Shown here piece after piece: positions 10,532 to 22,091 of a stretch of 64,000 nucleotides of DNA; positions within the stretch are counted from its first letter, which is position 1, and every line of letters starts with the position of its first letter. The notes beneath the pieces were generated by a model. It searched no databases, was not told the origin of the DNA, and saw only the letters and a program-made list of their open reading frames with translations. Position numbers and translations under genes: made by a program. Source of the stretch: Cymodocea nodosa. Lineage: Eukaryota; Streptophyta; Magnoliopsida; Alismatales; Cymodoceaceae. Location of the stretch: contig CM072336.1 in the NCBI GenBank assembly GCA_036874045.1, positions 9,576,501-9,640,500 of the forward strand, read 5' to 3'.

Positions 10532-10922
10532 ATGGCTCCTAAGCCTATTTTCGTGTTTACTGCCTTCTTGCTGGTCGTCATGCTCGTCACCTCGGACGTG
10601 CTGGTGAAAGCGGAGGAAGAAGCTGAAGGAGAAAACGCAGGTCACGAAACGTTCTTTCTACTTCTCTTCTCGACTGTTTGCTTGTATTGCATTCACTGGC
10701 AATCATGTGACATATATATATATTATTTTTCATTCACGCGCAGAGTTGTCATATGACTTGGATGCGGATGATGTCGGTGCGGACGGTGTTGGTGCAAACC
10801 AACTAAAAATCAGTACACGCTGCTGCGCAGGCAACTTTCGCTGCCTACGTTTGTGCACACGTAACGGCCGTCGCTACTGTTGTCTTTACCGCGTAGTTTG
10901 CACAAGGTTCTGCCCACGCTAA
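10532..10922 (+). CDS. Secreted arginine-rich peptide with duplicated CC-x5-C-x3-C motif
   Basis: This is a two-exon gene: exon 1 is 10,532-10,640, the intron 10,641-10,743 (GT...CAG, 103 bp) and exon 2 10,744-10,922. Splicing gives an uninterrupted 95-residue precursor. Residues 1-27 form a signal peptide (MAPKPIFVFTAFLLVVMLVT core, cleavage likely after VKA). Residues 28-61 are an acidic propeptide with 11 Asp/Glu and one Lys. Residues 62-95 have nine Arg and no acidic residue, with cysteines at 63, 64, 70, 74 and again at 82, 83, 89, 93, so the pattern CC-x5-C-x3-C occurs twice at a 19-residue shift. The layout (signal, acidic pro-part, basic Cys-rich end) is that of plant antimicrobial peptide precursors. 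Impatiens-type peptides share a CC...C-x3-C arrangement but with different spacing, so no family is assigned. Eight cysteines allow four disulfides. A TATA box and an intron support a real gene; secretion and defence roles are inferred. Confidence 0.85.
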
Positions 10923-11120
10923 TGAGCTTTCATGCATACGATGCTGTCTGTTGATGGGCGTGCATGTCTGTACTACCACCTACATGTAACAAGATAAATA
11001 AGCAGCACTAGGTCATGTGTAAGTGTTGCACAGAATAAGCATTATCCATGCAATTAAGCTTCAATATATATACTTAATTGCCTCATCAAATTTAAACTTA
11101 TATATATATACATATATATA
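10923..11120. other. 3' flank of the peptide gene
   Basis: The flank holds possible poly(A) signals (ATAAAT near 10,996, AATAAG near 11,035) and an AT dinucleotide run at about 11,098-11,120 that leads into a GAGAGAG/CAG repeat. No further reading frame is seen. Confidence 0.5.
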
Positions 11121-11974
11121 GAGAGAGCAGCAGCAGCAGCAGCTAAGAAGAAAGGACTGGAATCTTGATGATGAGAGCCGATGTGCAAACAAACTTGAAT
11201 TGAGTGGATAATAGAATAAAAATTTAAAATCACGTATATACTTGCTGCTTTACTTGCCTACTTCCATCACATTTATCGTCAGCACATACGTAGTCCTGAA
11301 CTAATATGGATGGTATTTGTCAAAAAAACTTCACAATGTTTCTTGTAAAGTCAAGCGGATGGATCTAGAATATCGAAAGAGAGAAATAACTATGGACATA
11401 TGTTGACGGCAATATCTTAGAAATGGGAATCATTGATTAAATAATCATAATAAGAAATTGATATACACATATTGTAATTATTTAAAATGTAAAGTCACAT
11501 ATACAAGAACTTTATAAAAAATATAAATTTAAAGATATATATGGTGATCAGGCGTGTCGAGCATTTAAGATATATAAGCTTGGGAGGAGGATGGACGTTC
11601 GAGCATCTAACATCCCATCATGAGCATCGATTGCACTTTGTGTCGTCCGTTTCACCATTTCTATCGTAAAGGTAGATGGATGGCGTACAGCAAAGGCTGG
11701 ACTCTCTTTCAACAACACATACTCCCACTTTCACACTCCTACCCTGAGACTAGAGAGACACTCCTGCAAGAAAGAAAGGTGGATTTTATTTCTCGATGAG
11801 GCATGTTAAATTTGTTGTGACGCAACAGCGATATTGTCTATACTTCGTGGTCACAGTTCTCTTGGTGCGACCTTGGCAGCTTGCGATCGGAAAGTACGTG
11901 GCTGTTGTCTCGGCGTGATCGCCCACAGCATCGAGACGTTTGTTGTTGCTGTGGAGTTTGCAAGTCCACCCGTT
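11121..11974 (-). repeat. Left arm of a ~0.86-kb inverted repeat (right arm 62,104-62,965)
   Basis: The reverse complement of this stretch matches 62,104 to about 62,965. Paired positions sum to 74,078-74,079, so there is about one net indel, plus scattered substitutions. One end falls in the GAGAG/AT microsatellite next to the peptide gene, the other at 11,974. The peptide gene itself is not present at the right arm. The arm carries an ATG-less open frame (11,786-11,974 on -) described in the findings. Confidence 0.9.
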
Positions 11975-13125
11975 TAAAGTATCTTGGGTTTGTCAGATTT
12001 AAAGAGTTCTTTTTTAGGTCAACAATCATTACATAACTATCTATTCAAGTACAAAAATCTCGTGTTCAAACAAGTCAATAAACTCTCAAAATTTTTCTCT
12101 TTTTCCCTCTTTTCTTCTTTTCAACACAATATATGAACATATTTCATTAATACAGATGCAATAAAACACAAATCTCGTATATTCCTATTCTTATTATTTA
12201 CTGAAAATATGAATCCATATCAATAAGCTCATACTTTTTCTGTAATTTAATAAGATCTACACATAAATCATTCTACAAGTTTAATCAATCAAATTAAATG
12301 TATCATTGATCATATGTATTTCCTTTAATCCAAAAATCAACATTTCAGCTATTTCAGGATTTCAGATAATTTACTGTGTTTTAGTTAAACATTCTGATTT
12401 CTTTTAAAATCGTGAAATTGTTAAACTCATAAATTTTAGCAAAAATATAAGATACTATATCTAGATTTGTATGAGTATTAAAATTGGTAGCATCTTATAT
12501 AAGATTATAAATATAACATTTCAGTTGTTACAGTTCTTTAAAAAAAAAATTTTTGCAGTTTCAATTATCGGATAGTTATAACAACTTCAACTTCCATAGA
12601 ACTTTTGCAATACTATTTTAATTCTTCTAACTAACAAAATTACATGTGACTGTTACTTTAATTACCTCCCCCCATACCTACATTTTGCATTATTCTCAAT
12701 GTAAAAGATTTTTTAGTAAATACAGTACTTGCAGCAGGCATGAATATTGTTTCGTTGACTTACACCTAACTCAACGAACTTAATTCGTTGAGTTGATGAA
12801 TAACTCCACGAACTGAGTTTAAATATAAATTTAGGATAAGTAATTAATTGCATACCTTGTTCTTTTGTATCTCCTTCAATATCTTTCACTTTTTTGAATC
12901 TGAAAAACTTTTCATTTATAATTAAAAGCAGAATATATAACAACAAAACATAACTTGTTAATCAGTGTCTTGTGTGGAACCTAGACTCCTATGCCTTTGG
13001 TGGCTCACAAGCAAGCCAGTTGGTTTCCCAGAACAGATACCAACAAACTAGATTGATATTTTTGTTTTCCTTTTCCTAAAAATAAATGCAGACTACACAC
13101 AACATTAAAAACATAGAATCATACT
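11975..13125. other. AT-rich DNA with one perfect short hairpin
   Basis: No gene is visible. At 12,768-12,794 an 11-bp perfect stem (AACTCAACGAA, 5-nt loop, TTCGTTGAGTT) matches the motif found repeatedly in the LTRs of this window. It is followed by a diverged second copy (AACTCCACGAACTGAG). This suggests that 12.75-12.83 kb is LTR-derived. The frame at 12,713-12,946 is not supported. Confidence 0.5.
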
Positions 13126-14262
13126 TTAAGAACATGATTGAAAAGTAGTAACAAATGGAATAAACGTGTCAGTCCAAGCAAACTTTTTTGGCATAATTCT
13201 TCTTGCTATTAATTCTATTTCAATGCAGTATATTTTCCTTTTTAATTTGTAAACTTGCAGTATGTTATCAATACTAAATATAAGTGTATTTCCATTAATG
13301 AAATGAAATGCAGAAATAGATCCTCTTCTGTTCCAATATAGTGTAGCTGTTTCTATTTCTACATCTATTTCAATATATTCCTCTTCCCACTTCCATTCAT
13401 TTAGGTCTTTTATAATCCATATTTGAAATTTCTTCAATTCATCCCACCATCTTATCAGACATAAAGTAGGATCATCATATTCATTATACCACATTCTTAA
13501 TTGAATTTTATCATATTCTGCAGATGGTGGTTTAGCTATATCACTTGGTATAGGTAATATTTTTATAAAATCGTCATAATTGTCTATGCTTACTATGTAT
13601 AAATCAAATCTAAATGCAACTGATATATCTGTGACTAGATATATATATCTATCAAGTATGACATGTATGTTGTTAATTAATGATTTCTGTCTTAGATATA
13701 TCATAGTATTTTCAGTCCAAGATCTATTTAGAAAATTATACACACTTAAGCATAAATCTTCATCCCAATTTCTAGTTGGTCTCCAATAATATAATTTTTC
13801 AGGAATGATCAAATTTTTATCAGAAAATATTAAAGCTAACCCACAATTTTAAGTTGGTATTTCATATCTATTAGGCCTTCCTATATTCCATTCTTCTCTT
13901 GTGAGAGGATTTCTAATTAAAATATCAGGTAACAGAATTGCATACCTTGGTTTGGTTCTGTATATAATTAATTCTTCATCTATCCCCATAATATGATCTA
14001 TTCCTTCTAATGTATTGGGTGGAATTCCAGCAGTTTCTTCCATATTCAGATATTCATAGTTAATTGAACTACGATTAAATGACTTCCATAAAAATCCATC
14101 TCTAATCTTAGTCATTTTTGCAGCTTGTAGTCCATGAAAATATTTTTCTCTAACATAGTCTTTAATATCCTTTGATACACAACACAATCTGCATAGATCT
14201 TTAGCTGAAAAGTTACTCAGTACTTCCCTTAGTGCATCCTGCGATAATTTCATCAATTCCAT
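13126..14262 (-). pseudogene. F-box protein gene with a single in-frame stop
   Basis: The reading frame starts at MELMKLSQDALREVLSNFS (ATG at 14,262-14,260; a longer start at 14,328 is possible). It shows an F-box at residues of about 4-45, with the typical LSQDALxEVLxNFSAKDLCRLCCVSKD order and a later NPLTREEW motif as in F-box-associated domains. A TAA at 13,851-13,849 follows IPT. The same frame then continues for about 240 residues to 13,126 (CLIRWWDEL, FHFINGNTLIFS), giving a family-typical length of about 378 codons if the stop is ignored. The second part resembles the beta-propeller-like C-terminal half of plant F-box proteins. Only one disablement suggests recent loss or a truncated product. 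It lies just 3' of an Athila gag on the same strand. Confidence 0.7.
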
Positions 14263-14329
14263 CTGTTCTGATTCTGTATGACATAAACAAAAATTAATAG
14301 ATACAAAATTAACATAGCTACTACACATC

Positions 14330-14402
14330 CTCGTGGAGTTAGGTTATAACTCAACAGACTAAGTTCGTTGAATTAAGTAATAACTCTACGATACTATTAA
14401 CT
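14330..14402. repeat. Short inverted motifs between gag and the F-box gene
   Basis: Two diverged copies of the GTTGAGTTA/TAACTCAAC type motif occur here (GGAGTTAGGTTATAACTC; AACAGACTAAGTTCGTTGAA). The same motifs are found in the LTRs elsewhere in the window and at 12,768-12,794 on the other side of the F-box gene. Confidence 0.5.
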
Positions 14403-14480
14403 ATAAGTAAACTTACATTTTTTTTTATGTATTTTTTTTCTACTTACTATATTATACATAGTTACTTTAGTTATGATGTT

Positions 14481-15822
14481 TCATTCGGTTACCCTCCTAG
14501 AGGAGGTGTCAATTTCATTAACAGTTTTGTTAACAGGGTTAGGTACTATTTGCATTGGCAATCCTCTAGTAGTTCTAACTTCTATGGATTCTTTCTGTCT
14601 AGGGGGTATATTTCTATTTATATTTTGATTTTGAATTGCAACATTTCCAAATACAAAATCTAGACGATTGTTTAATTGTTGAATTATCTTTTCTAACTTC
14701 TCTATTCTAGATCCTTGTTCAATCAATGCTTCATAATTTATATTCTTGTCATTTATATTTTCTCCTACTTGGAAATTGTTGTTTCTCCAAGATAAATTCG
14801 AGTGATTTCTCCAATTAGGGTTATATGAATTTCCAAAGTTATCTTTTTAGTTTCTAGCATAAATAATATCTAAGTCATTAACATTTGCACTTTTTTCTAC
14901 TAGTTTCTGATTTAATGATAACTCTTCTATTTTCTTTGTTAATTCAATTAATTTAACTTCAAGCATAGTGCTTGAATTTATTTCATGCATTCCCCTTGGC
15001 AATATTCTTTTATCTGCAATAACTTCAGCTGAGTTCTCCCACTATGCAATTCTTTTTGCAAAGTTTTCTAAGTATGCCCATGCTTCTTTACTACACAATT
15101 TTAAAAATCTATTCTAATAAGTAGATTCTAATAAAGATTTCATTGAAACATCTATGCCTTCATAAATTATACCTATCAATTGTGCTTTACTCATTGCATG
15201 ATGTGGACATTGAGTCAGTAAATCTTTCAAAATATTTCTAGAATGATTCTCCTTATTTTTGGCTACACATTAATATTTCCTTTTTCTTTTTAATTGTTTG
15301 ATGTGTTGGATAATATTTTTCTAGAAAAACATAGCAAAATTCAATCCATGTAGAAATTGAATCAGGCGACAGAGTATATAACCATCTCTTAGTTGTGTCT
15401 TTTAAAGCAAAAGGGATATATCTAAGTTTAATAGCATCTATACTCATGTTCGGCATTTTCATTATTTGACAAACTTCGTTAAATTCTCTAAGGAAATAAT
15501 AGGCATCCTCTTTTTCTAATCCATGAAAATGTGACAATTGACTAATATAATTAGATTTCAATTCAAACTTATCTCTCTCAAAGTTTGGCAATCGAATACA
15601 TGAAGGTTCATCAACTAATTCAGGATACAGAATTTCCCCTAATGGTTTCTCTACTAGAGCAGTCATATCTTTGTTTTCTTTTAAAGAAAGGTTAGCTACA
15701 CCCTTAAGGATTTCGTTAAAGTCTAATTTAGATAATTTTTCAGTACGTCTCTGTGTTGAATAATCCTGTGTAGGTGTTCTTACTAATCGTTTAGTGCTAG
15801 GAGAATGAATCCATGTGCTCAT
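14481..15822 (-). pseudogene. Athila-type gag
   Basis: The frame at 15,253-15,822 gives 189 residues with the retrotransposon gag core: FELKSNYISQLSHFHGL, DAYYFLREFNEVCQIMK, LRYIPFALKDTTKRWLYTL and STWIEFCYVFLEKYYP, in the order known from Athila gag proteins. After a break it resumes around 15,000-14,481 with a coiled-coil-like C-terminal piece (IEKLEKIIQQLNNRL). Several stops separate the pieces. Pol does not follow; instead the F-box pseudogene lies 150 bp downstream. No primer-binding site or LTR boundary could be fixed upstream of 15,822. Confidence 0.75.
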
Positions 15823-17145
15823 AAACTCTTGACATAAAATAAGATAGCAGAAGATTAATTACATACCAGTCTTAAGCTTTATATTCAATAAATAGTTGTT
15901 GACGGATGAAGTTGAATCAACTGCTTCTCCTTCCAGTTTCCCAACGAATTTTCTTTTCTCAAATGCTGGTAACTTGTAAACAACATTCTATTCTATATTT
16001 ATAATGCACGTCCATAAAGCAAATGAATCTCGTTGCAAGAACGTGACTTGTAACGTGCAGTATGGTTCCTACTTTTATGGTATGTGTGCCACTTTTAATT
16101 TCAAATTTCAGTAACCGCTAAACCCATGAAGTTTCGTTCGTGGCTAAAAGAATAATCGTTTAGCTTAATCCACAAACTAACCTCGTTGAGTTACAGATAA
16201 TTCAACGGAATAGCTTCGGTTACTGCTGCTAACTCCATGGACTAACTTCGTTGAGTTACAAATAACTCAACGGAGTCACCTTATACGATATTATTGACCT
16301 CGTGGAGTTAAGGTTAACTCAACGGACTTACTTCGTTGATTTAACACTTAGCAGATTTTCTAAAACTTACTCCTCATATTAACTTCTATATATAAATTTT
16401 TCCTGCATTTTTCTAACTTAAATAAAATTAAATACATGTCATTAATGCATCATTCTAATTAAAACTCATTTAAATCTGAACATTATAAAAATATTTATCT
16501 TGCAGTTCATTTTATGTTATGTAGAATTTAAATTTTTCTTTGCAGTATGTAGATATTTTTATGCATTAATCTGTAATTGGGCCTTTAATCTTGTCCTTCA
16601 GCAGATTGCATAATGTTTCACAATTTATATAATATTCAAGATAATTCATTCATTTATATCATTCATTCACAAATAAGCATGTAAAAATATCTGAGAAGTA
16701 TACATTCATTAATATGAATAGTTTTACATTTCATTCAGTCAGATATCTTTCATACAAATATAAGTACAAGTGGACGAACAATATAATTTAATCTCTCTTC
16801 CTAAGTTCATCTACTTCCTTCTAGAGTTTTTCTAATTGTAGCTCTAATTGGTTAATCCTTTCTATAGCTCCTGTAATTCCTCCAAAAGGTTCAGCAATTT
16901 CTGCAGCAGCATAGTTTCGGTACTCTTTTACTAAAATGGTTCTTGATCTTATCCTTTTGAATGCCCATTTAGTGAAATCGATACCGTTCACCATTAGTAG
17001 TGGAATTCAGATCTCCATAAAATAATTTTTTCTTCACTATTCTCAACTTGGAGATAAAAACTACAGACCAATTTATCTAAATTTTGTTTACAACTACATA
17101 TGTGGCCCACTTGACAAATTGACTCAGTTTTATATCATGGCCTTG
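15823..17145. other. Probable LTR or UTR remnant between gag and env-like region
   Basis: The stretch at 16,120-16,345 contains at least five copies of the short hairpin motif, including a perfect one at 16,249-16,272 (10-bp stem CGTTGAGTTA, loop CAAA, TAACTCAACG). The remainder (16,350-17,140) is AT-rich. It is likely part of an Athila 3' LTR or untranslated region, but no terminal dinucleotides or target duplication could be identified. Confidence 0.45.
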
Positions 17146-17499
17146 TCATTGGTAGACATTCTTAATTAAAAAGTTAGCTATCATGTGTGCTTTACCATTT
17201 AACTGCTTTAGTCTATTTAATAATGGCACACTAGGATTGATAGCTAAACAATCCTTTATGGTCGATTCTATCCACTCGACTACAGTTGTGTCTTCATTTT
17301 TCAATCCTAGAATGTTATGGAGAAGCTTTGGTGTTATCTGTACATCAGCTTCCTCCATGTTGGAAATTAATCCACTTTCTCCTTCTCTCAAATTTGCATA
17401 AAAGTAGGGCACTAGATTTTCATATACTACATGCTCTCTTTTTTGATAAATAAACTGCAGTAGACCTTGGAACTCAAATAAATCTTTGATTTCTTGCAT
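17146..17499 (-). pseudogene. Athila env-like region, conserved plant-transposon domain
   Basis: A 117-residue frame reads QEIKDLFEFQGLLQFIYQKR, then VPYFYANLREGE, ISNMEEADVQITPKLLHNILGLKN and RLKQLNGKAHMIANFLIKN. This is the conserved part of the third (env-like) open reading frame found after the integrase in Athila retrotransposons. A diverged plus-strand counterpart lies at 51,930-52,400. The product is not a proven envelope. Its frame is open only in this segment; flanking sequence continues the similarity with stops. Confidence 0.7.
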
Positions 17500-18375
17500 T
17501 CCGTCCCAATTTACTGGTCTACTGTAAATGATATTATAACCCCTTATCTCTTGGTATTTATTATAAGCTTCCTAACTCCAAAAGTATACTTTATTTAAAA
17601 TTGTTGTTTTAGTTGGGTCAGGAATGTGAATTTGTTGCTCTAGAGGGGTTCGTTCTTGAACTTACTCTTCCATAAGTTGAGCTTGAATTGGCTAGGAATG
17701 CTTGGTAGATTCCTTCATTTTTGCTTCTACTTTTGTTTGTGGTGGAGAGCCGACAAAACTCTCTACTCTGTCTTGAATGTTTTCTACAATTTGTTGAAGA
17801 GTTCTTTGCTCTTCAGTGGAATCTGTCGAGACATCTCTTTCCATATGTACTTGTTCAGCTTCCTATACGGTTCCTTCTTCTTCTTCTTCCTCCTGACTAC
17901 CAATCTGCATTGTCACTGTTCTTTCTGATTTTGTGGCAGATTGGGATGGAGTTCCGGGCAAATCAACTTCTGCCCTAATTTCTGTTTCTTCTATATGTAC
18001 AGGTTGCAGATTAGTTTCAGTCTATTTTCCTTCTCTTCTCTCTTGCTGTTGCTGCTCCTGCTCCTCTTCAGAATCGAATAGTAGGTTTACAAAATTTGGC
18101 TCTACAAGCCCTACTGATATTTGTCTTTTAGATTTAATCTCTTCTTGATGTTCAAGCACTATCTCTTTTCCTTTACTTTTTCTAATTAATTGTGCTTGGT
18201 CTTCCTCTTCCTCGTCTGAGATTAAATCCATAAAAATAGGCTCTATAAGCCTTTAAGCCACAGGTACTGGCTCTTCCTGTTTAATTTTTTCCATATTTAC
18301 TAGTCTCGAAGGACCAGCTTTAGCTTCTCTTGCAGCACTTGATTTAGTTGCTTCCTATTCAACTTTAATTTTGTA
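17500..18375 (-). pseudogene. Athila env-like region, acidic low-complexity part
   Basis: On the minus strand this region encodes Glu/Gln/Ser-rich low-complexity sequence (for example 18,022-18,231: DEEEEDQAQLIRKSKGKE, later EEEQEQQQQERREGK) with interrupting stops. It connects the conserved domain at 17,146 with the 18,376 frame. The open plus-strand frames here are mirror images of acidic coding sequence and are not called. Confidence 0.5.
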
Positions 18376-19010
18376 CTAGACCCTCAACTTTTCTTCGACC
18401 CTTCTTTTCTTTATGACATCATACAAAATATGTGCCTTGGCTATAGCTATTCCTTCTTTATCTCCTTGGTCTCTTGCTATTTTGACCAAGCTAGCAAACT
18501 CTTTATCTTCTTCTTCAATTCTCAGCCAAGCAAATGCTACTCGTGGTAATGGCTCTGTTGGCTGAACTAGAGGTCCTAGTTGCTGTTCCTCAGGGACAGG
18601 TCTTTCAATAGTCGGTTCCTCCTGTTCTTCTTCTACTTGTTGCTTCCACCTCATTTCACCCCTTGCACGACCAGTAATGCGCCTTTTGAACCATAATCTG
18701 GCCTTGCGCTGGATTAGCTCTAGGGCTACTTCGTTATTTGGCTTGATTTTTCTTTCTTTACTAATAGCAATTTTTATTGCTACTCTGATTATTGTTTCCA
18801 TTATCTAGGGTATTTGTATACCCAAATCTACTAAAACTCTTCTCAAGTTGAAAAGTTCAGATTCTACTTTCTGTAGCTCTTTTTCTCTTGTCGTATTCTT
18901 GATTTTCTGTCGCGTGTGCCATTCCTCTGACTCTTTCAGAAATTCTGATGTGTCAACAGCATCTTCTCAAAACTCGGGCATCATCTTCCTCATCATGGAG
19001 TTACGCAATA
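18376..19010 (-). pseudogene. Athila ORF between integrase and env-like domain
   Basis: The frame at 18,376-18,801 encodes 141 residues. ALELIQRKARLWFKRR, an acidic Gln/Glu stretch, then DQGDKEGIAIAKAHILYDVIKKR match the 195-residue frame at 35,038-35,625 of Athila element 2 (ELIRRKSRLWLLKK, DQGDEEVMGIAKAHILYNAMMKK). The upstream part (to about 19,010) keeps the same order with stops. It is probably the N-terminal portion of the env-like polyprotein. Function unknown. Confidence 0.6.
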
Positions 19011-19139
19011 GCACGGAGTCACTCTGATCTCTATTGTTCTAAGTTCTAAATGATTCTACGGATAATGCCCCCAAAACCCAAAGTTTAAGATAAATAAGCC
19101 CTAAGTTTAGGTGGGTAATCAGGTCATTTCCCACACCAA

Positions 19140-19680
19140 CTCTCGCTCTCTCATCCGTGGAATTACGATTAACTCCACGAACTAAGTTCGTGGACTTAAC
19201 TAAAATACTCCGTTGAGTTATAGTTAGCTCAACAGGGTAAGTTCGTTAACTTATCCTAAACTCAACGAACTTCCCGTAAAGTTATATCTAATAAAAATAC
19301 TTAAGATAATAATTTTTCTTTGGTCAAGACCGAAGAGTTCCGGTTTAATCGCTCCTACTTTTTCTATATTTTAAAAATTATTCGATCAAACCGTTATATT
19401 CCTCGGTTGAACCGAAATTAAATATTTTCTTTCTTTCCACATTTTTTTACTAGTTGAACTGATACTCTACTTCAGTAAAACCGACATTTTTACTAAATAA
19501 TATATAGATTTTTTTTTTTATGTTTTTATGTTTAGGTTAGACCGATGGATCCTATCGGTTGAACCACAACAATTTTTTTTGTGCTTCAGTAAAATCGATA
19601 ACTCCTTTCGATTTAACTTTAACTATGTTTATATAATTTCTTTTTTTTTAATAAAATAAAATAATTTCTTACTAAGTAAA
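19140..19680. repeat. Non-coding spacer with two kinds of short palindrome
   Basis: The stretch 19,150-19,290 carries AACTCCACGAAC-TAA-GTTCGTGGA and related hairpins. From 19,320 to 19,625 a second word recurs with substitutions: CGGTTGAACCGA, GATCAAACCG, TAGTTGAACTGA, GGTTAGACCGA. The same second word type occupies the same place in Athila element 2 (36,000-36,470) and reappears at 59,700-60,190. Confidence 0.55.
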
Positions 19681-19923
19681 GCTCGAGTAGTCCTCTACTC
19701 TTACTTCTTCTATAATTCCAAAGGAACTTTTTGGTATCTTCAAAATAGGTCTAAGTCTTTGTCCATTTATTTTAAATATGTTCTGATTTTTAAGATTTTC
19801 AATTTCAATAGCTCCATAGGGATAAATATTTCAAACTATGTAAGGTCCTACCCATCTAGATCTTAATTTTCCTGGATAGTTATGGAGTCTAGTCATATAA
19901 AGGTTTTTGGAATAATTTTCTTA

Positions 19924-20646
19924 TCATGCCAGAACTTCATTTTCTCTTACAATTTTTGAATAAGCTTCATTCCTAAATTCTTCTAATTCAATCAATTGTA
20001 TTTTCCCTTTTTCAGCCACTTGATTCAAATTAGTGTTCAGAGTTTTTAATGCCCAATTAGCTTTATGTTCAATTTCAGTTGGTAAATGACAACTTTTTCC
20101 ATATACTAGCCTAAAAGGTGACATACCTAAGCTTGTCTTATAAGCAGTTCTATAAGCCCAAAGTGCATCTATCAATCTATTAGCTCAATCTGTTCTAGTA
20201 GGATTCACTACTTTTTCTAAGATTAGCTTAATTTGTTTGTTTGCACTTTCTACTTGTCCACTAGTTTGCGGATGATATGATGTTGCAATTTTGTGGTTTA
20301 CTCCATATTTCTTCATTAAGGCTTCAAAATTTCTATTACAGAAATGAGTTCCTCTATCACTGATAATAACTTTAGGTATTCCAAATCTGGCAATTATATT
20401 GGTTCTTATAAAATGTATTACCACTTTGTTATCATTAGTTCTTGTAGGAATAACTTCTATCCATTTAGATATATAATCCACCCCTAACAATATGTAATTA
20501 AATTGACTAGACATAGGAAATGGACCCATAAAATCTATTCCCCACACATCAAAGATTTCAACCTCAACAATAGGATTAAGAAGCAACATATTCCTCTTTG
20601 ATATTCTTCCTATTTGTTGACACTTTAAACAGCTTAAGCAGTTGTT
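19924..20646 (-). pseudogene. Athila element 1 integrase
   Basis: Downward from 20,646 the minus strand encodes the HHCC-side piece CLKCQQIGRISKRN, then the catalytic core: WGIDFMGPFP (first Asp), IISDRGTHFCN (second Asp) and SYHPQTSGQVESANKQIK (Glu). A TGA at 20,187-20,185 replaces the Trp of a D-W-A motif. The frame then resumes with [15 protein letters not shown] and [16 protein letters not shown], typical of the Ty3/gypsy integrase C-terminal region, to 19,924. The D,D,E residues are intact, but the stop and an LTR fragment inserted just upstream break the polyprotein. Confidence 0.85.
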
Positions 20647-22091
20647 TGTGTTTTCCCAACACTACACTAGAAAAATTTGGATTTATTACTTTTGTTTTTA
20701 CTTAGTTAATTTATCTTTATGCATATTCTTTCTTTTAGAAGTAAACAAACAACCTTTAATACATTTAGATATTAAGTCCAATTTGTACTTTAACTACAAG
20801 TGCATAGTGTCTATTGTATCAGTGTGCAAGTACAGGTCGATCCCATAGGGAATTGCTGAAGAACTTGAGAACTGTTCGTTTGTTAATAATCAAATTTATA
20901 TATTCAATAAGCTCTCCATTGAATTACAGTTAACTCAATAGACAAAGTTTGTTGAGTTATGGCTAACTCAACAGACTAACCTCCTAGACTTAAGTTAACT
21001 CCACAAGCTTGTCTTTTCTTTTTAATATTGCTATTTATAGAGGAATTCGGCCAACCATTGGGCGATTCCACAGATTGTAATTAACATCAATTAAGCTCTT
21101 TAATGTTAGTTAACATTGGATTTATCATTAAGCAATACTAACATTCAGATAATTGAAACAGTAACCATTAAAATCTTTAAGTTTTTTGAACGAATCAATT
21201 TCAGTAAACTGTAAAACTAAAACAAACATAAAACAATCACAACACTAACAAAGATAACATTAATCACGATACAACACAAACAATACAACACTCAAATACA
21301 ACATACCAACATAGATAAATTGTTTTTGGTATTTTTGTTTTAATATGAACATGGAAATGGGCGAAAGGTGAAATGTAAAGTAATCTCACTCAACAGTAAA
21401 TACTTCCGACACTACTTGCAATGCAATTACACCACTGAAAATTAAACCACTTACAATTCTGTCTCCTCTTCCTATAGAATCGCGAGTCTAGAATTGCAAG
21501 ATAATCTTCTCTTCAGCATACAGGCATCAACCCGAAGCCAAGGCTAAAAGCTTTACGATCTCCTGAAATATGAGTCGGCGCTTGGTGAAAATGGGTTCCC
21601 TTCCCGCGATGCAATCACTCCTCATAGTGGTTGTCAGGCACTGTGTTTGGCTCGGAATCAACCCAACATCAAGAAAGTATTCTCACAGACCTCCGATGGT
21701 TGGTGATTGTGGTGGTGGTAACGATGGTTGGTGTGATACTTCAGATAATCGCCGATACTATCTGTAGAAAGCTCGGTGCTCCTCCTCTGTATACATTGGT
21801 CATCCATCGATCACACCCTTTTTCTTCTTTTCTTTTACATTTCTTCAGTAGTAATTGATTCTACTTGAATGGTCGGTTGGATTTCCTTCATTCGTATCAA
21901 CGACGATGATTTCTTTTCCCTTCGACGATTGAATTCCTGCGTGATACGTGCAATTGTGGTTTTCCTTCCAACTGTCCTGTTTCTGCAACCGCTATAGTGG
22001 CATATTAGAAAATATAAAGAAATAAGCTGCTAACATAACGTGTTGCCTTAGTGTGTATTCATGTAACTTAACGCGTACAGTTATGCTAACT
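20647..22091 (+). mobile_element. Athila-family LTR fragment (5' and middle part) inside element 1
   Basis: The sequence contains ACAAGTGCATAGTGTCTATTG and GTACAGGTCGATCCCATAGG-type segments, like the solo LTR at 43,259-45,279 read in reverse complement, and the hairpin motifs near 20,920-21,010. It stops at about 22,091 within GTTATGCTAACTT, where the full LTR goes on (compare 25,867). About 130 bp of element 1 are missing at the junction. Its GC-richer middle (21,560-21,990) yields small open frames that I do not call. Confidence 0.7.

Noticed and set aside
13580..13789. Plus-strand frame inside the F-box region
   Set aside because: It is antisense to a longer and recognisable coding frame.
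17656..18148. Leu/Phe/Ser-rich plus-strand frames resembling membrane proteins
   Set aside because: They are the reverse of acidic Glu/Gln-rich coding sequence of the Athila env-like region.
17146..18801. Env-like region as evidence of an endogenous retrovirus
   Set aside because: The domain is the known plant Athila third ORF; no signal peptide, fusion peptide or membrane anchor is visible.
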